Source: Acidobacteriota bacterium
GTDB taxonomy: Bacteria; Acidobacteriota; Blastocatellia; Pyrinomonadales; Pyrinomonadaceae
Length of the DNA stretch: 9,827 nucleotides
Direction: 5' to 3'
NCBI GenBank assembly: GCA_023415725.1
Contig: JAEZJR010000250.1
Span: 1-9,827 of the forward strand
Position 1 is the first letter of the stretch; every line of letters begins with the position of its first letter. A program made the translations under genes and the position numbers. Below, piece by piece: positions 1 through 7,169 of the stretch. The notes under the pieces are model-generated. The model saw only the letters and a program-made list of their open reading frames with translations, searched no databases and was not told the origin of the DNA.

Positions 1-1
1 C

Positions 2-436
2 CTCAGCGCGGTCCACTCGAAGATCACCGAAGGCTTACGTAAGCGTGAGCTTCGATCGCTTCTCAAAAGCATCGAACATCACCAGGACGGCTTCCACGTT
101 CTCGCCGGTGATTTCAATACTCTCGCCCCGGGCGAACCGCTCGACCTGGGGCGTCTGCCGCCACGGCTCCGACTCGTCGCATGGGTCACCGGCGGCCGCG
201 TCCGTTACGAAACGATCCAGATAATGCTCGATGGCGGCTACATCGATGGATACCGCAGCCTCTGTTACGACAAAGGCTTCACCTTCCCCCCCTGGGACCC
301 GCACGTCCGCCTCGACTTTGTCTTCCTCCCGGCCCAGTTCGCCGAAAACCTCAGCGCCTGCAAGGTGATCTATGACGCTCCCTCAATAAAAGACGCCTCC
401 GATCACTTCCCCCTGTTGGCAGAGATAACCCCGTAG
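2..436 (+). CDS. Endonuclease/exonuclease/phosphatase family protein, C-terminal part (5' end outside window)
   Basis: The reading frame is open from base 2 to a TAG at 434-436 and gives 144 residues; the N-terminus lies left of the window. Two hallmark motifs of the EEP superfamily (DNase I, AP endonuclease and sphingomyelinase-like fold) are visible. One is GDFNT, with D37 and N39 of the visible part (metal and phosphate binding). The other is the terminal SDHFPL, with D134 and the catalytic H135, preceded by RLDFVF, the usual strand before the last loop. The family hydrolyses phosphodiester bonds in nucleic acids, lipids or small molecules, and the visible half does not reveal which substrate. 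No secretion signal can be assessed because the start is missing. The gene converges on the membrane-protein gene at 515-964. The superfamily call is strong; a narrower function would be guesswork. Confidence 0.92.
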   Translation, partial: LSAVHSKITEGLRKRELRSLLKSIEHHQDGFHVLAGDFNTLAPGEPLDLGRLPPRLRLVAWVTGGRVRYETIQIMLDGGYIDGYRSLCYDKGFTFPPWDPHVRLDFVFLPAQFAENLSACKVIYDAPSIKDASDHFPLLAEITP

Positions 437-456
437 GACAGGCTGTTAGCCTGTCC
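436..456. terminator. Perfect hairpin at the end of the EEP gene, between convergent genes
   Basis: GGACAGGCT (436-444) and AGCCTGTCC (448-456) form a perfect 9-bp stem with a 3-nt loop, starting on the last base of the stop codon. It lies between convergent genes, so it could act on transcripts from both sides. No T-run follows on either strand, so it is not a canonical intrinsic terminator. It may instead be a dispersed extragenic palindrome or a 3'-end stabiliser. The hexamer GGACAG also recurs in the inverted-repeat element at 7423-7643. Confidence 0.4.
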
Positions 457-514
457 CGTGTTAAAAAGAAGAAAAGTGAATCAAACCTAACCTCTTGGTG
501 CCCCGAAATCTCAA

Positions 515-964
515 TTAACGAATCCGCGCGAGTTTCCGTAATCCGGCCGCATACCCGAGCCCGACGAGTACAGCCGGAATAGTACCGAAGAGCATAACGC
601 CGAAAACCGGCCTAAAGAGATAATCATATGCCGCAAACGAAGTTTGGCTATTCTTGAAGAATTCAACCGAGGCCCCGGCGAAGGACTGAACAAATAGACA
701 TATGAGTGTTGATGAAACTGCAAAAACAAGTATTGAGTAAACACCTCTACTCAAACCATCAATTTTGTGCTCGGCGATGAGGCCGACCACACTCGCCGAA
801 GAGTACAGTCCTACGAGCGATGACAAAAACGAGATATGGAACGTTTTGACTAACTCCCAGTAGCCGTTTAGCTCGCCAAAGAGTGCCGCTACCCCGGCAA
901 GAATTAACACCTCTAAGACGAGGCCAACGGTTGCGAATTTGAGAGTTGTGCCTAAGGCGTTCAT
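515..964 (-). CDS. Small four-helix integral membrane protein of unknown function
   Basis: The product is 149 residues with an ATG start at 964. Four hydrophobic stretches are visible, at about residues 9-29, 44-64, 73-95 and 118-142. They are joined by short loops, one of which is more polar (about 98-115), and the protein ends in a basic tail (RKLARIR) that would favour a cytoplasmic C-terminus by the positive-inside rule. I recognise no family motif. The start lies 11 bp downstream of the dipeptidase stop on the same strand, so co-transcription with the dipeptidase is likely. No clear Shine-Dalgarno sequence precedes the ATG, which may mean coupled translation. Its codons are more AT-rich than those of its neighbours, consistent with a recently acquired or fast-evolving gene. 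The gene is likely real; its function is unknown. Confidence 0.72.
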   Translation of the reverse strand: MNALGTTLKFATVGLVLEVLILAGVAALFGELNGYWELVKTFHISFLSSLVGLYSSASVVGLIAEHKIDGLSRGVYSILVFAVSSTLICLFVQSFAGASVEFFKNSQTSFAAYDYLFRPVFGVMLFGTIPAVLVGLGYAAGLRKLARIR

Positions 965-975
965 GGAACGAAAAG

Positions 976-2247
976 TTATTTATTTAACTTCACCAAACTC
1001 CCGTCCGCGCTGATCTTTCGGTTCCCGGCCACACGTTCCGCTTGTTCAAACGCCCTTAAGAAATTCTCCCCCAGCACTTTGCGGACTTCCTGCTCAGTGT
1101 AGCCGCGGCGGAGCATCTCGTAGGTCACGAGTGGAAGGTCTTCAACTCCCTTCATCGGGGGCGGGAGGAACGGCACACCGTCGAAATCCGAACCGAGTCC
1201 GACGTGGTCGATGCCGGCGATCTTCTTGATGTGGTCGATGTGGTCGACGATGCGTTTGTAATCGGCAATGTAGATCGGATTCTTAGCCTCGAGATCGGCG
1301 ATCGCTCGGTTCATCGCGTCGCGGTCGTTCTTGTACTGCTCGCGGAGGGCGTCGATCTGGGGCTTCAGCCGGGCCGAGCGTTCATTTTCCTCACGGTTCG
1401 TTCGTTCATCCAAAAACGAAGGGTAGAATACGACCATGATCACCCCGCCGTTGTCTTTCACGCGGCGAAGCACGGCATCCGAAACGTTTCGCGTATGATC
1501 GTTCACGCCCCTTGCTCCCGAGTGCGACGCGATCACCGGTGCCTTCGTGATGTCCAGCACATCGTTCATCACCTTCTCGGAAACGTGCGAGATATCCACC
1601 AGCATCCCCAAACGGTTCATCTCGCGCACGACCTCTTTTCCGAAATCCGTCAGGCCGTTGTGCTTGATGTCGCGGTGCGCGTCTGCCCAATCGTGCGCAG
1701 CGTTGTGGGTCAGCGTCATGTATCGAATCCCGAGCCGGTAGAAATTCCGCAGTGCGTAAAGCGAATTGTCGATCGCGTATCCGCCCTCGATCCCCATCAG
1801 CAAGCAGATCTTGTTGTCCTTCTTCGCCCTCCGGATCTCCGCGGCCGTTGTGCACGTGATCAAGTCCTCATGCCGCTCCGCCTCGCGGTTGGTGGCGTCG
1901 ATCAACTCCATCGCCCGCACCATCGCGCGTCCCGCCTTCCACGTATCGCCGCCGACGTAGATCGACATGAATTCGCCCGTCATCCCGCCCTTCTTCAGCC
2001 TGGCGAGGTCCGTATGCATCGGGTCGCCGCCCGGCTGTAGCCGGCCCATTGAGTTTTCTGCCAGGTTGAAGTCAGCGTCCACCATTGGCCCGGTTATATC
2101 ATTGTGCCCGTCGACGACGATGGCTTTTTTATGCAATTTCAACGCGCGTTCCCACAAAACCGGGTCGCCCCCTTCCGGCATTGTCTGGGCAGCCGAGTAA
2201 GCGAAAAACGAGAGAACGAACAGAAATACGATCGATAATTTTCTCAT
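976..2247 (-). CDS. Exported membrane-dipeptidase-like metallopeptidase (peptidase family M19)
   Basis: The product is 423 residues and begins with a signal peptide (MRKL, a hydrophobic core, then SAAQ around residues 18-21), so it should act in the periplasm or outside the cell. It matches the renal-dipeptidase family, binuclear-zinc TIM-barrel enzymes that hydrolyse dipeptides. Equivalents of the known zinc ligands are visible: H48 and D50 in DGHND, the bridging E154 in GIEGG, H221 in DISHVS and H242 in SHSGAR. Substrate and catalytic positions are also present: H181 in LTHNAAHDWAD, R253 in DHTRN and D354 in GLGSDFDG. A charged, probably helical insertion spans about residues 280-335 before the last metal-site strand, as I recall from exported bacterial M19 proteins. 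ATG start at 2247, with only a weak ribosome-binding site. It sits 48 bp downstream of the oxygenase gene and 11 bp upstream of the membrane-protein gene. A role in peptide scavenging is inferred; D-amino-acid-containing dipeptides are another possible substrate. Confidence 0.95.
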   Translation of the reverse strand: MRKLSIVFLFVLSFFAYSAAQTMPEGGDPVLWERALKLHKKAIVVDGHNDITGPMVDADFNLAENSMGRLQPGGDPMHTDLARLKKGGMTGEFMSIYVGGDTWKAGRAMVRAMELIDATNREAERHEDLITCTTAAEIRRAKKDNKICLLMGIEGGYAIDNSLYALRNFYRLGIRYMTLTHNAAHDWADAHRDIKHNGLTDFGKEVVREMNRLGMLVDISHVSEKVMNDVLDITKAPVIASHSGARGVNDHTRNVSDAVLRRVKDNGGVIMVVFYPSFLDERTNREENERSARLKPQIDALREQYKNDRDAMNRAIADLEAKNPIYIADYKRIVDHIDHIKKIAGIDHVGLGSDFDGVPFLPPPMKGVEDLPLVTYEMLRRGYTEQEVRKVLGENFLRAFEQAERVAGNRKISADGSLVKLNK

Positions 2248-2295
2248 AGGGTTCTGGTTGGAGAGTGTACGAGTTCGATTCTAGCGCCGCTTTCG

Positions 2296-3183
2296 TCAGT
2301 CGGAAAACTCTTGCGAAAGCATCGGGAAGAACTTCCCCTCTAATTTGCCCCCTCTCGCGATCGGAGGCACGCCCGCGAGCAGCGGCTCGTCGGAATCGGA
2401 AACGACACCGTCGCGCATGAAGTTGATCACGACGCCCCGCCTTGGCCTGTCTGAAATATTCTCAAACGACCCGTGCAGCGTCATCGGGTGATGGAAACTA
2501 GCCTCACCGGCCCTCAAAAGAGCCGGCATTGGTCTGAAATTCTCCCGTTGCTCCTCACTCAAATAAGCCAACACCGTGTCCATATCGCCCGCCAAGGATT
2601 CCCGGGGCAGCAGCGGCCACCGGTGGCTCGCCGGCACGTAACGTACGCAGCCATTTTCCTCGTCCGAATCATCCAACCCGATCCAGGCCGTCAGATGCGC
2701 GCACGGAACCGTCCGCGTCCAGTACGAATAATCCTGATGCCACGCCACCACCGCCCCATCACATGCGGGCTTAACGAAGACCTGATCGTGCCAGAACCGC
2801 ACTTTACCGTCCAAAAGTTGCTCCGCTACGCTCACCAGCGGCCGGAAGAAAACCAGATCGTGAAACGCCGGAGCCACCCGCCACGCCCCCAGTGCATGGA
2901 ACAACCTCTTTGAAGGGTCCGCCGATTCGTTCGAGTTGTACTCGTAAAACAATGGGTTCGTCGCCTGCTCCGGCCGCATCAGAATTTGCAGATCTGACCG
3001 CATCTCGTCGACCTGCACGGCATTTAAGATCGGTACACCGATGAGAAACCCATCACGCTCGAAAGCGTTAGTTTGCTCCTCGGATAATTCGCGCTCGTCA
3101 CCCTCTGCAAATTGCTCCAGGATGAATAAATGCACATCCGCGAGGTCGTTCATGTTGGCTTTGTCGGCGATCGCACGCTGCAT
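2296..3183 (-). CDS. Phytanoyl-CoA dioxygenase (PhyH) family Fe(II)/2-oxoglutarate oxygenase
   Basis: The chosen ATG at 3183 gives 295 residues. An in-frame TTG at 3207 would add eight residues and has a GGGA just upstream, so the start is uncertain. Family similarity begins only near LSEEQ...FERDGFLI, which both starts include. In the 303-residue numbering the iron-binding facial triad is clear: H157 and D159 in AWHQDYSYW and the distal H245 in MTLHGSFEN. It is followed by the 2-oxoglutarate-binding arginine (R256 or R257) in SDRPRRGVV. Tryptophan-rich substrate-pocket segments (CAHLTAWIGLDDSDEENGC) are also typical. Such enzymes hydroxylate or otherwise oxidise small molecules, and the sequence does not show the substrate. 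No signal peptide is seen, so it should be cytoplasmic. It heads the possible minus-strand transcription unit with the dipeptidase and is transcribed divergently from the GGDEF-EAL gene. Confidence 0.93.
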   Translation of the reverse strand: MQRAIADKANMNDLADVHLFILEQFAEGDERELSEEQTNAFERDGFLIGVPILNAVQVDEMRSDLQILMRPEQATNPLFYEYNSNESADPSKRLFHALGAWRVAPAFHDLVFFRPLVSVAEQLLDGKVRFWHDQVFVKPACDGAVVAWHQDYSYWTRTVPCAHLTAWIGLDDSDEENGCVRYVPASHRWPLLPRESLAGDMDTVLAYLSEEQRENFRPMPALLRAGEASFHHPMTLHGSFENISDRPRRGVVINFMRDGVVSDSDEPLLAGVPPIARGGKLEGKFFPMLSQEFSD

Positions 3184-3332
3184 AGGCACAAGTTTTTTTA
3201 TTCCCAAAATTTCCCGTTTATGTTACAACAATTAACGGCGATCAGTTTCCGGGCCCGCTCCACCGCTCCTACGGCCCGATCACAGTTCCCATACTTTCGC
3301 CGCACTCCTGAAAAATATAGGCATACTCCCTT

Positions 3333-3356
3333 CGGCATCTACCGCATTTAATGCCG
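3333..3356. promoter_or_regulatory. Inverted repeat in the divergent intergenic region; possible operator
   Basis: CGGCAT (3333-3338) and ATGCCG (3351-3356) are perfect inverted copies 12 bp apart. They lie 56 bp before the GGDEF-EAL start, in the 204-bp gap between divergent genes. The spacing of 18 bp between half-site starts is within the range of a dimeric regulator site, but there is no other support. No convincing -35/-10 pair is visible for either gene in this gap. Confidence 0.2.
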
Positions 3357-3411
3357 CTTTACGTATGCACGGAATGATGCGCGGTTCCTCATACGAATCC
3401 GCCACGCATTT

Positions 3412-6396
3412 ATGAGCCACAAACTCGAAATGTCAGCCTACGCTCCGGCCGGCGCACACGCCGAACCTCCCGCGCGGGAGGATCAGGGCCCGAAACGTAT
3501 GTCAGGCGCTTTTCTAACTGACGAACAATACCGCGGCTTCATCGAGAACCTTCCCGTTCTCTTCTACGCGGTCGACCCTTCGCCGCCGTATTCCCCCATT
3601 TACGTCAGCCCTGCCTTCGCGCGTTTCGGCTACCCACTCGAGGACTGGACCCGCGACCCGGAGATGTGGATCCGCGTCATACACCCGGACGACCGCGAGT
3701 GGGTTTTCAACGAAACCACCGAATCAACCGTCACAGGCGAAGAGGTAGATTACGAATACCGCATCCTGCACAGCGACGGCTCGATTCACTGGGTACGCGA
3801 CCGCGGCTGTTTGATCCGCGGCAGGGACGGCAATGTTGTCTGCCGCGAAGGGATCATCCTTGACGTCACAAGCCAAAAGCAGGCCGAAGAGCAGCTAAAG
3901 CTAGGCGAAGAACGCTTCCGCAACATATTCGAGAACGCTACCGATGTCATCTACGTGCATGACCTCGATGGCAACTACCTTTCCATCAACGATGCCGGGC
4001 TACGAGTCTTCGGCTATACCCGTGAAGAGGCCCTCAAATTGAACCTTCGCGAGGTCGCTGTGCCCGAACACTATGAGGTAGCCCGTGCCAAGCTCGCTGA
4101 TAAATTGAAAGGTATTACGAAGCAGACCTCGTACGAGGTCGATTGCTACCGAAAGGACGGTTCGCGTGTCACTCTTGAGGTGAACACCAGCGTCATCCGC
4201 AAGGATGGCCAGCCTGTGGCGGTGCAGGGCATCGCCCGCGACGTGACCGAGCGCAAGCGCATCGACGCTGCCCTTCGTGAAAATGAAGAACGCTACCGCG
4301 ACCTCTTCGAGAACGCCAACGATCTTATCTACACGCACGACCTGTACGGGAACTTCACCTCTATTAACCGGGCCGGCGAGTTGATCACGGGCTATACGCG
4401 CTCCGAAGCGATCAGGATGAATATCGCCTCGGTCGTCGCTCCGGACTTTCTCGAACAGGCGAAGCGGATGACCGCGCTAAAGGTCGAAGGCAAGGGGCCC
4501 ACGTCATACGAATTGGAGATCATCTCGAAGTACGGCAACCGCGTTTCGCTCGAGCTCAGCACACGGCTCATTTACCACGACGGTAAGCCGGTGGGCGTCC
4601 AAGGCATCGGCCGCGACATCACGGAGCGCAAACGCACGGAAGAGGCCCTCAAAGCCAGCGAGAACCGCTACCGCCAGCTCGGCGAGGGAATCCTGCATCA
4701 GATCTGGACCGCCCGCCCCGACGGAAAGTTCGATTACGTGAACAAGCGGATGATCGAGTACTTCGACCGGCCCGTTGAGGACCTTCTAGGCTACGGCTGG
4801 CATGAGGTCGTGCATCCGGACGACCTGAAGGAATGCCTTTCGCGCTGGATGCGGTCGCTGAGTTCCGGCGAACCGTTCGAAACGGAGTTCCGCCTCCGCC
4901 GGCACGATACCGAGTACCGCTGGCACGTCGCGAAGGCGACTGCGGGACGAGACGTTCATGGCAAGGTCATAAAATGGATTGGGACAAATACCGATATCCA
5001 TGACCAGAAACTCAGTGAAGAGAAGCTGAACTATTACGCCCGGCACTGCCCGCTCACCGACCTTCCGAACCGCGTCGAATTCATGTCGCACCTGAAACTG
5101 GCGATCCAGCGTTCGCGGGAGAATCCGGAGGCCAAGTTTGCTGTCTTGTTCCTGGACCTGGACCGTTTCAAGGTGATCAACGACAGCCTCGGGCATATCG
5201 TTGGCGATAAACTGCTGATCGCCATTTCCGCGCGTTTGAAAGGCTGCCTTCGACCGGGCGATGTGGTGGCACGGCTCGGCGGCGATGAGTTCACGATCCT
5301 GCTTAACCGCACAGGCGGCGAGACCGAGGTATCGGCCGTCGTCGAACGCCTCCAGAACAAGATCTCTGCCCCGTTTACGATCGATAATTACGAGGTTTTC
5401 ACGACCGCGAGCGTTGGGATAATCCTTTCTGACGACCTGAAACGAGCACCTGAAGATTACCTCCGTGACGCCGATTCCGCGATGTACCGGGCAAAGGAGG
5501 GCGGCAAGGCCCGCTACGAGATCTTCGACCGTGAGATGCACGTCCGCAATCTCAATTTGCTGCAGGTGGAAACAGACCTCCGCCACGCGGTGGAGCGGGA
5601 CGAGTTCGACGTCGTCTACCAGCCGATCGTCGATCTCATGACCGGCAGCGTAAGCGAGTTCGAGGCCCTGATCCGATGGCGGCACCCCTCGCACGGGATC
5701 GTCTCGCCGGACCAGTTCATTGGTGTGGCCGAGGAAACCGGCCTGATCATCCCGATCGGCAAATGGATCCTGGAGCGTGCGTGTCGGCAGATCGCCGAAT
5801 GGCAGTCCTCCTTCGATCGCAAGCTCTCCGTCAGCGTAAACCTTTCAGCCAAACAACTTATGCACCCGTCGCTGACGGGAACGGTCGAGGATGTTCTTAT
5901 CGAAACCGGCCTCGACCCGAAGCAGCTGAAGCTCGAGGTGACCGAGAGCACGGTCATGGAGCACAGCGAACGCTCGCTTGCGGTCCTTAAACAACTCGAC
6001 CAGATCGGCGTCCTGCTTTCGACCGACGACTTCGGAACCGGTTATTCTTCATTGAGTTACCTTCATCAGTTCCCCTTCGACCGGATGAAGATCGACCGGT
6101 CGTTCATCGATAAATTGGGCACGGATAATAAGAGCGACGCGATCGTCAAGACGATCCTGATGCTAGGCGGCAACCTCGACCTGGAGGTAGTTGCGGAAGG
6201 GATAGAAACGGTGCAGCAGCTCGAACTGCTGCAAACGCTTGGCTGCAGCCTCGGCCAGGGCTACCTGTTCTCCCGCCCGGTCGGAGCCTCCGACGCCGCC
6301 AAACTCCTCGACGAACGCCACCTCGAAACCACCTTCGAGCCCTCCCTTCGTGGCCTCGCCGATGACCCCATCCATGAGTTCGCCGTGGTGCAGTGA
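3412..6396 (+). CDS. Soluble four-PAS sensor with GGDEF and EAL domains (cyclic-di-GMP turnover)
   Basis: The product is 994 residues with no membrane segment or signal peptide, so it is a cytoplasmic sensor. Four PAS domains are visible at about residues 38-155, 165-283, 291-406 and 416-534. PAS1 and PAS4 carry HPDD as in PAS_3-type folds. PAS2 and PAS3 resemble each other closely and end in DVTERKR and DITERKR. The GGDEF domain (about 540-705) has GGDEF at 623-627 and an inhibitory RxxD (R614-D617) five residues before it, so it should be an active, product-inhibited diguanylate cyclase. The EAL domain (about 715-965) has EAL at 751-753, N810, E842 in LEVTES, DDFGTG at 872-877, K893, E929 and QGY at 949-951. 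All the expected metal and catalytic positions are therefore present for c-di-GMP hydrolysis. The protein may be bifunctional, switched by PAS input. ATG start at 3412 without a clear Shine-Dalgarno; ATGs at 3430 and 3499 are alternatives. Confidence 0.96.
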   Translation: MSHKLEMSAYAPAGAHAEPPAREDQGPKRMSGAFLTDEQYRGFIENLPVLFYAVDPSPPYSPIYVSPAFARFGYPLEDWTRDPEMWIRVIHPDDREWVFNETTESTVTGEEVDYEYRILHSDGSIHWVRDRGCLIRGRDGNVVCREGIILDVTSQKQAEEQLKLGEERFRNIFENATDVIYVHDLDGNYLSINDAGLRVFGYTREEALKLNLREVAVPEHYEVARAKLADKLKGITKQTSYEVDCYRKDGSRVTLEVNTSVIRKDGQPVAVQGIARDVTERKRIDAALRENEERYRDLFENANDLIYTHDLYGNFTSINRAGELITGYTRSEAIRMNIASVVAPDFLEQAKRMTALKVEGKGPTSYELEIISKYGNRVSLELSTRLIYHDGKPVGVQGIGRDITERKRTEEALKASENRYRQLGEGILHQIWTARPDGKFDYVNKRMIEYFDRPVEDLLGYGWHEVVHPDDLKECLSRWMRSLSSGEPFETEFRLRRHDTEYRWHVAKATAGRDVHGKVIKWIGTNTDIHDQKLSEEKLNYYARHCPLTDLPNRVEFMSHLKLAIQRSRENPEAKFAVLFLDLDRFKVINDSLGHIVGDKLLIAISARLKGCLRPGDVVARLGGDEFTILLNRTGGETEVSAVVERLQNKISAPFTIDNYEVFTTASVGIILSDDLKRAPEDYLRDADSAMYRAKEGGKARYEIFDREMHVRNLNLLQVETDLRHAVERDEFDVVYQPIVDLMTGSVSEFEALIRWRHPSHGIVSPDQFIGVAEETGLIIPIGKWILERACRQIAEWQSSFDRKLSVSVNLSAKQLMHPSLTGTVEDVLIETGLDPKQLKLEVTESTVMEHSERSLAVLKQLDQIGVLLSTDDFGTGYSSLSYLHQFPFDRMKIDRSFIDKLGTDNKSDAIVKTILMLGGNLDLEVVAEGIETVQQLELLQTLGCSLGQGYLFSRPVGASDAAKLLDERHLETTFEPSLRGLADDPIHEFAVVQ

Positions 6397-6417
6397 GCGC
6401 GTCCCAGATCGGAAAAG

Positions 6418-6478
6418 TGAGACGCAATTGAGACCGATTTGAGACGCGATCGGGACGCGTTTTGGCGAGGTGAGACGC
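6418..6478. repeat. TGAGAC iterons with 11-bp period
   Basis: TGAGACGC, TGAGACC and TGAGACGC start at 6418, 6429 and 6440, exactly 11 bp apart, and a fourth TGAGACGC starts at 6471. A near-helical period puts the first three on one face of the DNA, as in binding-site arrays. They lie directly after the GGDEF-EAL stop codon and about 140 bp upstream of the promoter at 6613. Function is unknown. Part of the array overlaps the terminator-like hairpin. Confidence 0.5.
6444..6463 (+). terminator. Possible terminator of the GGDEF-EAL gene
   Basis: ACGCG (6444-6448) pairs with CGCGT (6456-6460) around a 7-nt loop and is followed by a run of four T (6460-6463, counting the last stem base). A longer alternative pairs GAGCGCGTC (6395-6403, at the stop codon) with GACGCGCTC (6474-6482), a perfect 9-bp stem followed by five T (6484-6488). 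Either could end transcription of the preceding gene. Stems are GC-rich but short or far apart, so the call is moderate. Confidence 0.4.
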
Positions 6479-6612
6479 GCTCGTTTTTCGACATCACCGA
6501 CAGAGCCGATCACAACGACAACATCTCGGAAAACCGAGAAAACGGCCGCGGTGCGATCCGGGGTCGTGGGCGGCATACGGACGGACCCGGCGCGGCCGGA
6601 TGAAAAAGTTGG

Positions 6613-6641
6613 TTGACTGTGCGCAATGAATGTGCTATCCA
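6613..6641 (+). promoter_or_regulatory. Sigma-70-type promoter with extended -10, upstream of the 141-residue gene
   Basis: TTGACT (6613-6618) and TATCCA (6636-6641) are 17 bp apart. TG one base before the -10 box (6633-6634) makes an extended -10. Predicted transcription start is near 6648, giving a leader of about 30 nt. This is the best-formed promoter in the window. Confidence 0.6.
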
Positions 6642-6650
6642 TGATACATC

Positions 6651-6670
6651 GTCGCATCTGCGACAGGAGG
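6651..6670 (+). promoter_or_regulatory. Leader hairpin abutting a strong Shine-Dalgarno
   Basis: GTCGCA (6651-6656) and TGCGAC (6659-6664) are a perfect inverted repeat, best folded as a 5-bp stem with a 4-nt loop. The consensus Shine-Dalgarno AGGAGG follows with no gap (6665-6670) and lies 8 nt before the ATG at 6679. The hairpin would sit almost at the 5' end of the predicted transcript. It could stabilise the mRNA or bind a regulator, and the same bases could serve as a DNA operator. The AGGAGG decides the start of the downstream gene. Confidence 0.55.
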
Positions 6671-6678
6671 AAATTTTT

Positions 6679-7104
6679 ATGGTGATGGACAAGGAATGGG
6701 AGAAGTTCCACGGCGGGCCGACGGCCCCGAGGGATAAGCGGATGCACGCGGCGGTCACACGGCAGGGGCAGATCATCATCAACGAAAACATTTTCCGGCT
6801 GATCGGAAAGCCGGACGCGGTGTACATCTACTTCAACCGAGCCCGGAAGCAGATCGCGTTGGAGTCGACGAGCGCGCGGTTCTCCGAGGCGTTTCCGGTC
6901 AAGCCGATGAAGACGAGCGGCTACCGGATACAGGCCGCCCTGTTCATGCGGCACCACGGCATCAGGATCACCGAAAGGCTAAAATTCGCCCGCCCCGACA
7001 TCGGCCCCGGCGGCCAACTCATCCTCGACCTCACCCATACGGTCGTCGCCGAGGGGACAAAGCGGCAGAAGAAAAAACCGGCGTCCACCAGGCAAGGTGC
7101 CTGA
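6679..7104 (+). CDS. Conserved small protein of unknown function, 141 residues
   Basis: The start is the ATG at 6679, 8 nt after a consensus AGGAGG; an in-frame TTG at 6613 is rejected because it overlaps the promoter. The N-terminal half holds the segment GQIIINENIFRLIGKPDAV followed by YIYFNRARKQIALES. From memory this resembles a widespread uncharacterised family with the pattern I-x-I-N...LG-x-P-x-x-V...IGL, often seen as orphan genes near mobile or repeat regions. The central part (FPVKPM...GYRIQAALFMRHHGIRI) and the ending LILDLTHTVVAE also fit that pattern. The beta-rich, AbrB-like look of the first half suggests nucleic-acid binding, but that is speculation. The protein is basic at its C-terminus (KRQKKK), has no signal peptide or membrane helix, and should be cytoplasmic. 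The stop codon lies at the boundary of a REP-like sequence, so the last residues may have been altered by its insertion. It is transcribed alone. Confidence 0.85.
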   Translation: MVMDKEWEKFHGGPTAPRDKRMHAAVTRQGQIIINENIFRLIGKPDAVYIYFNRARKQIALESTSARFSEAFPVKPMKTSGYRIQAALFMRHHGIRITERLKFARPDIGPGGQLILDLTHTVVAEGTKRQKKKPASTRQGA

Positions 7105-7129
7105 ATTGCGAATATGCCGGCCTGACACC
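7103..7129. repeat. Degenerate REP half-site overlapping the stop codon
   Basis: The stretch resembles the right arm of the element at 8129-8215: both contain GAAT...TTGC-type blocks followed by GGCCTGACMCC (here CGGCCTGACACC, 7118-7129). It begins inside the TGA stop (7102-7104) of the preceding gene. A short inverted repeat ACCCC/GGGGT (7142-7158) follows. Confidence 0.4.
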
Positions 7130-7169
7130 GATCTCTCTGTGACCCCCGTCGTTGGGGTGCCCTAGCGCG

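Noticed and set aside
1204..2040. 278-residue open frame on the plus strand inside the dipeptidase gene
   Set aside because: It is antisense to a gene with all M19 metal ligands, and its translation is low-complexity Val/Arg/His-rich, as expected of a shadow frame in GC-rich DNA.
4786..5694. 302-residue open frame on the minus strand inside the GGDEF-EAL gene
   Set aside because: It lies opposite intact GGDEF and EAL motifs and has no recognisable domain or start signal.
6524..6539. TCTCGG-AAAA-CCGAGA hairpin as an intrinsic terminator
   Set aside because: It is followed by A rather than T on the plus strand and has no T-run on the minus strand; it lies well past the better terminator candidates.
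6163..6957. 264-residue open frame on the minus strand over the EAL end and the 141-residue gene
   Set aside because: It runs across two plus-strand genes and their promoter, without a ribosome-binding site or family motif.
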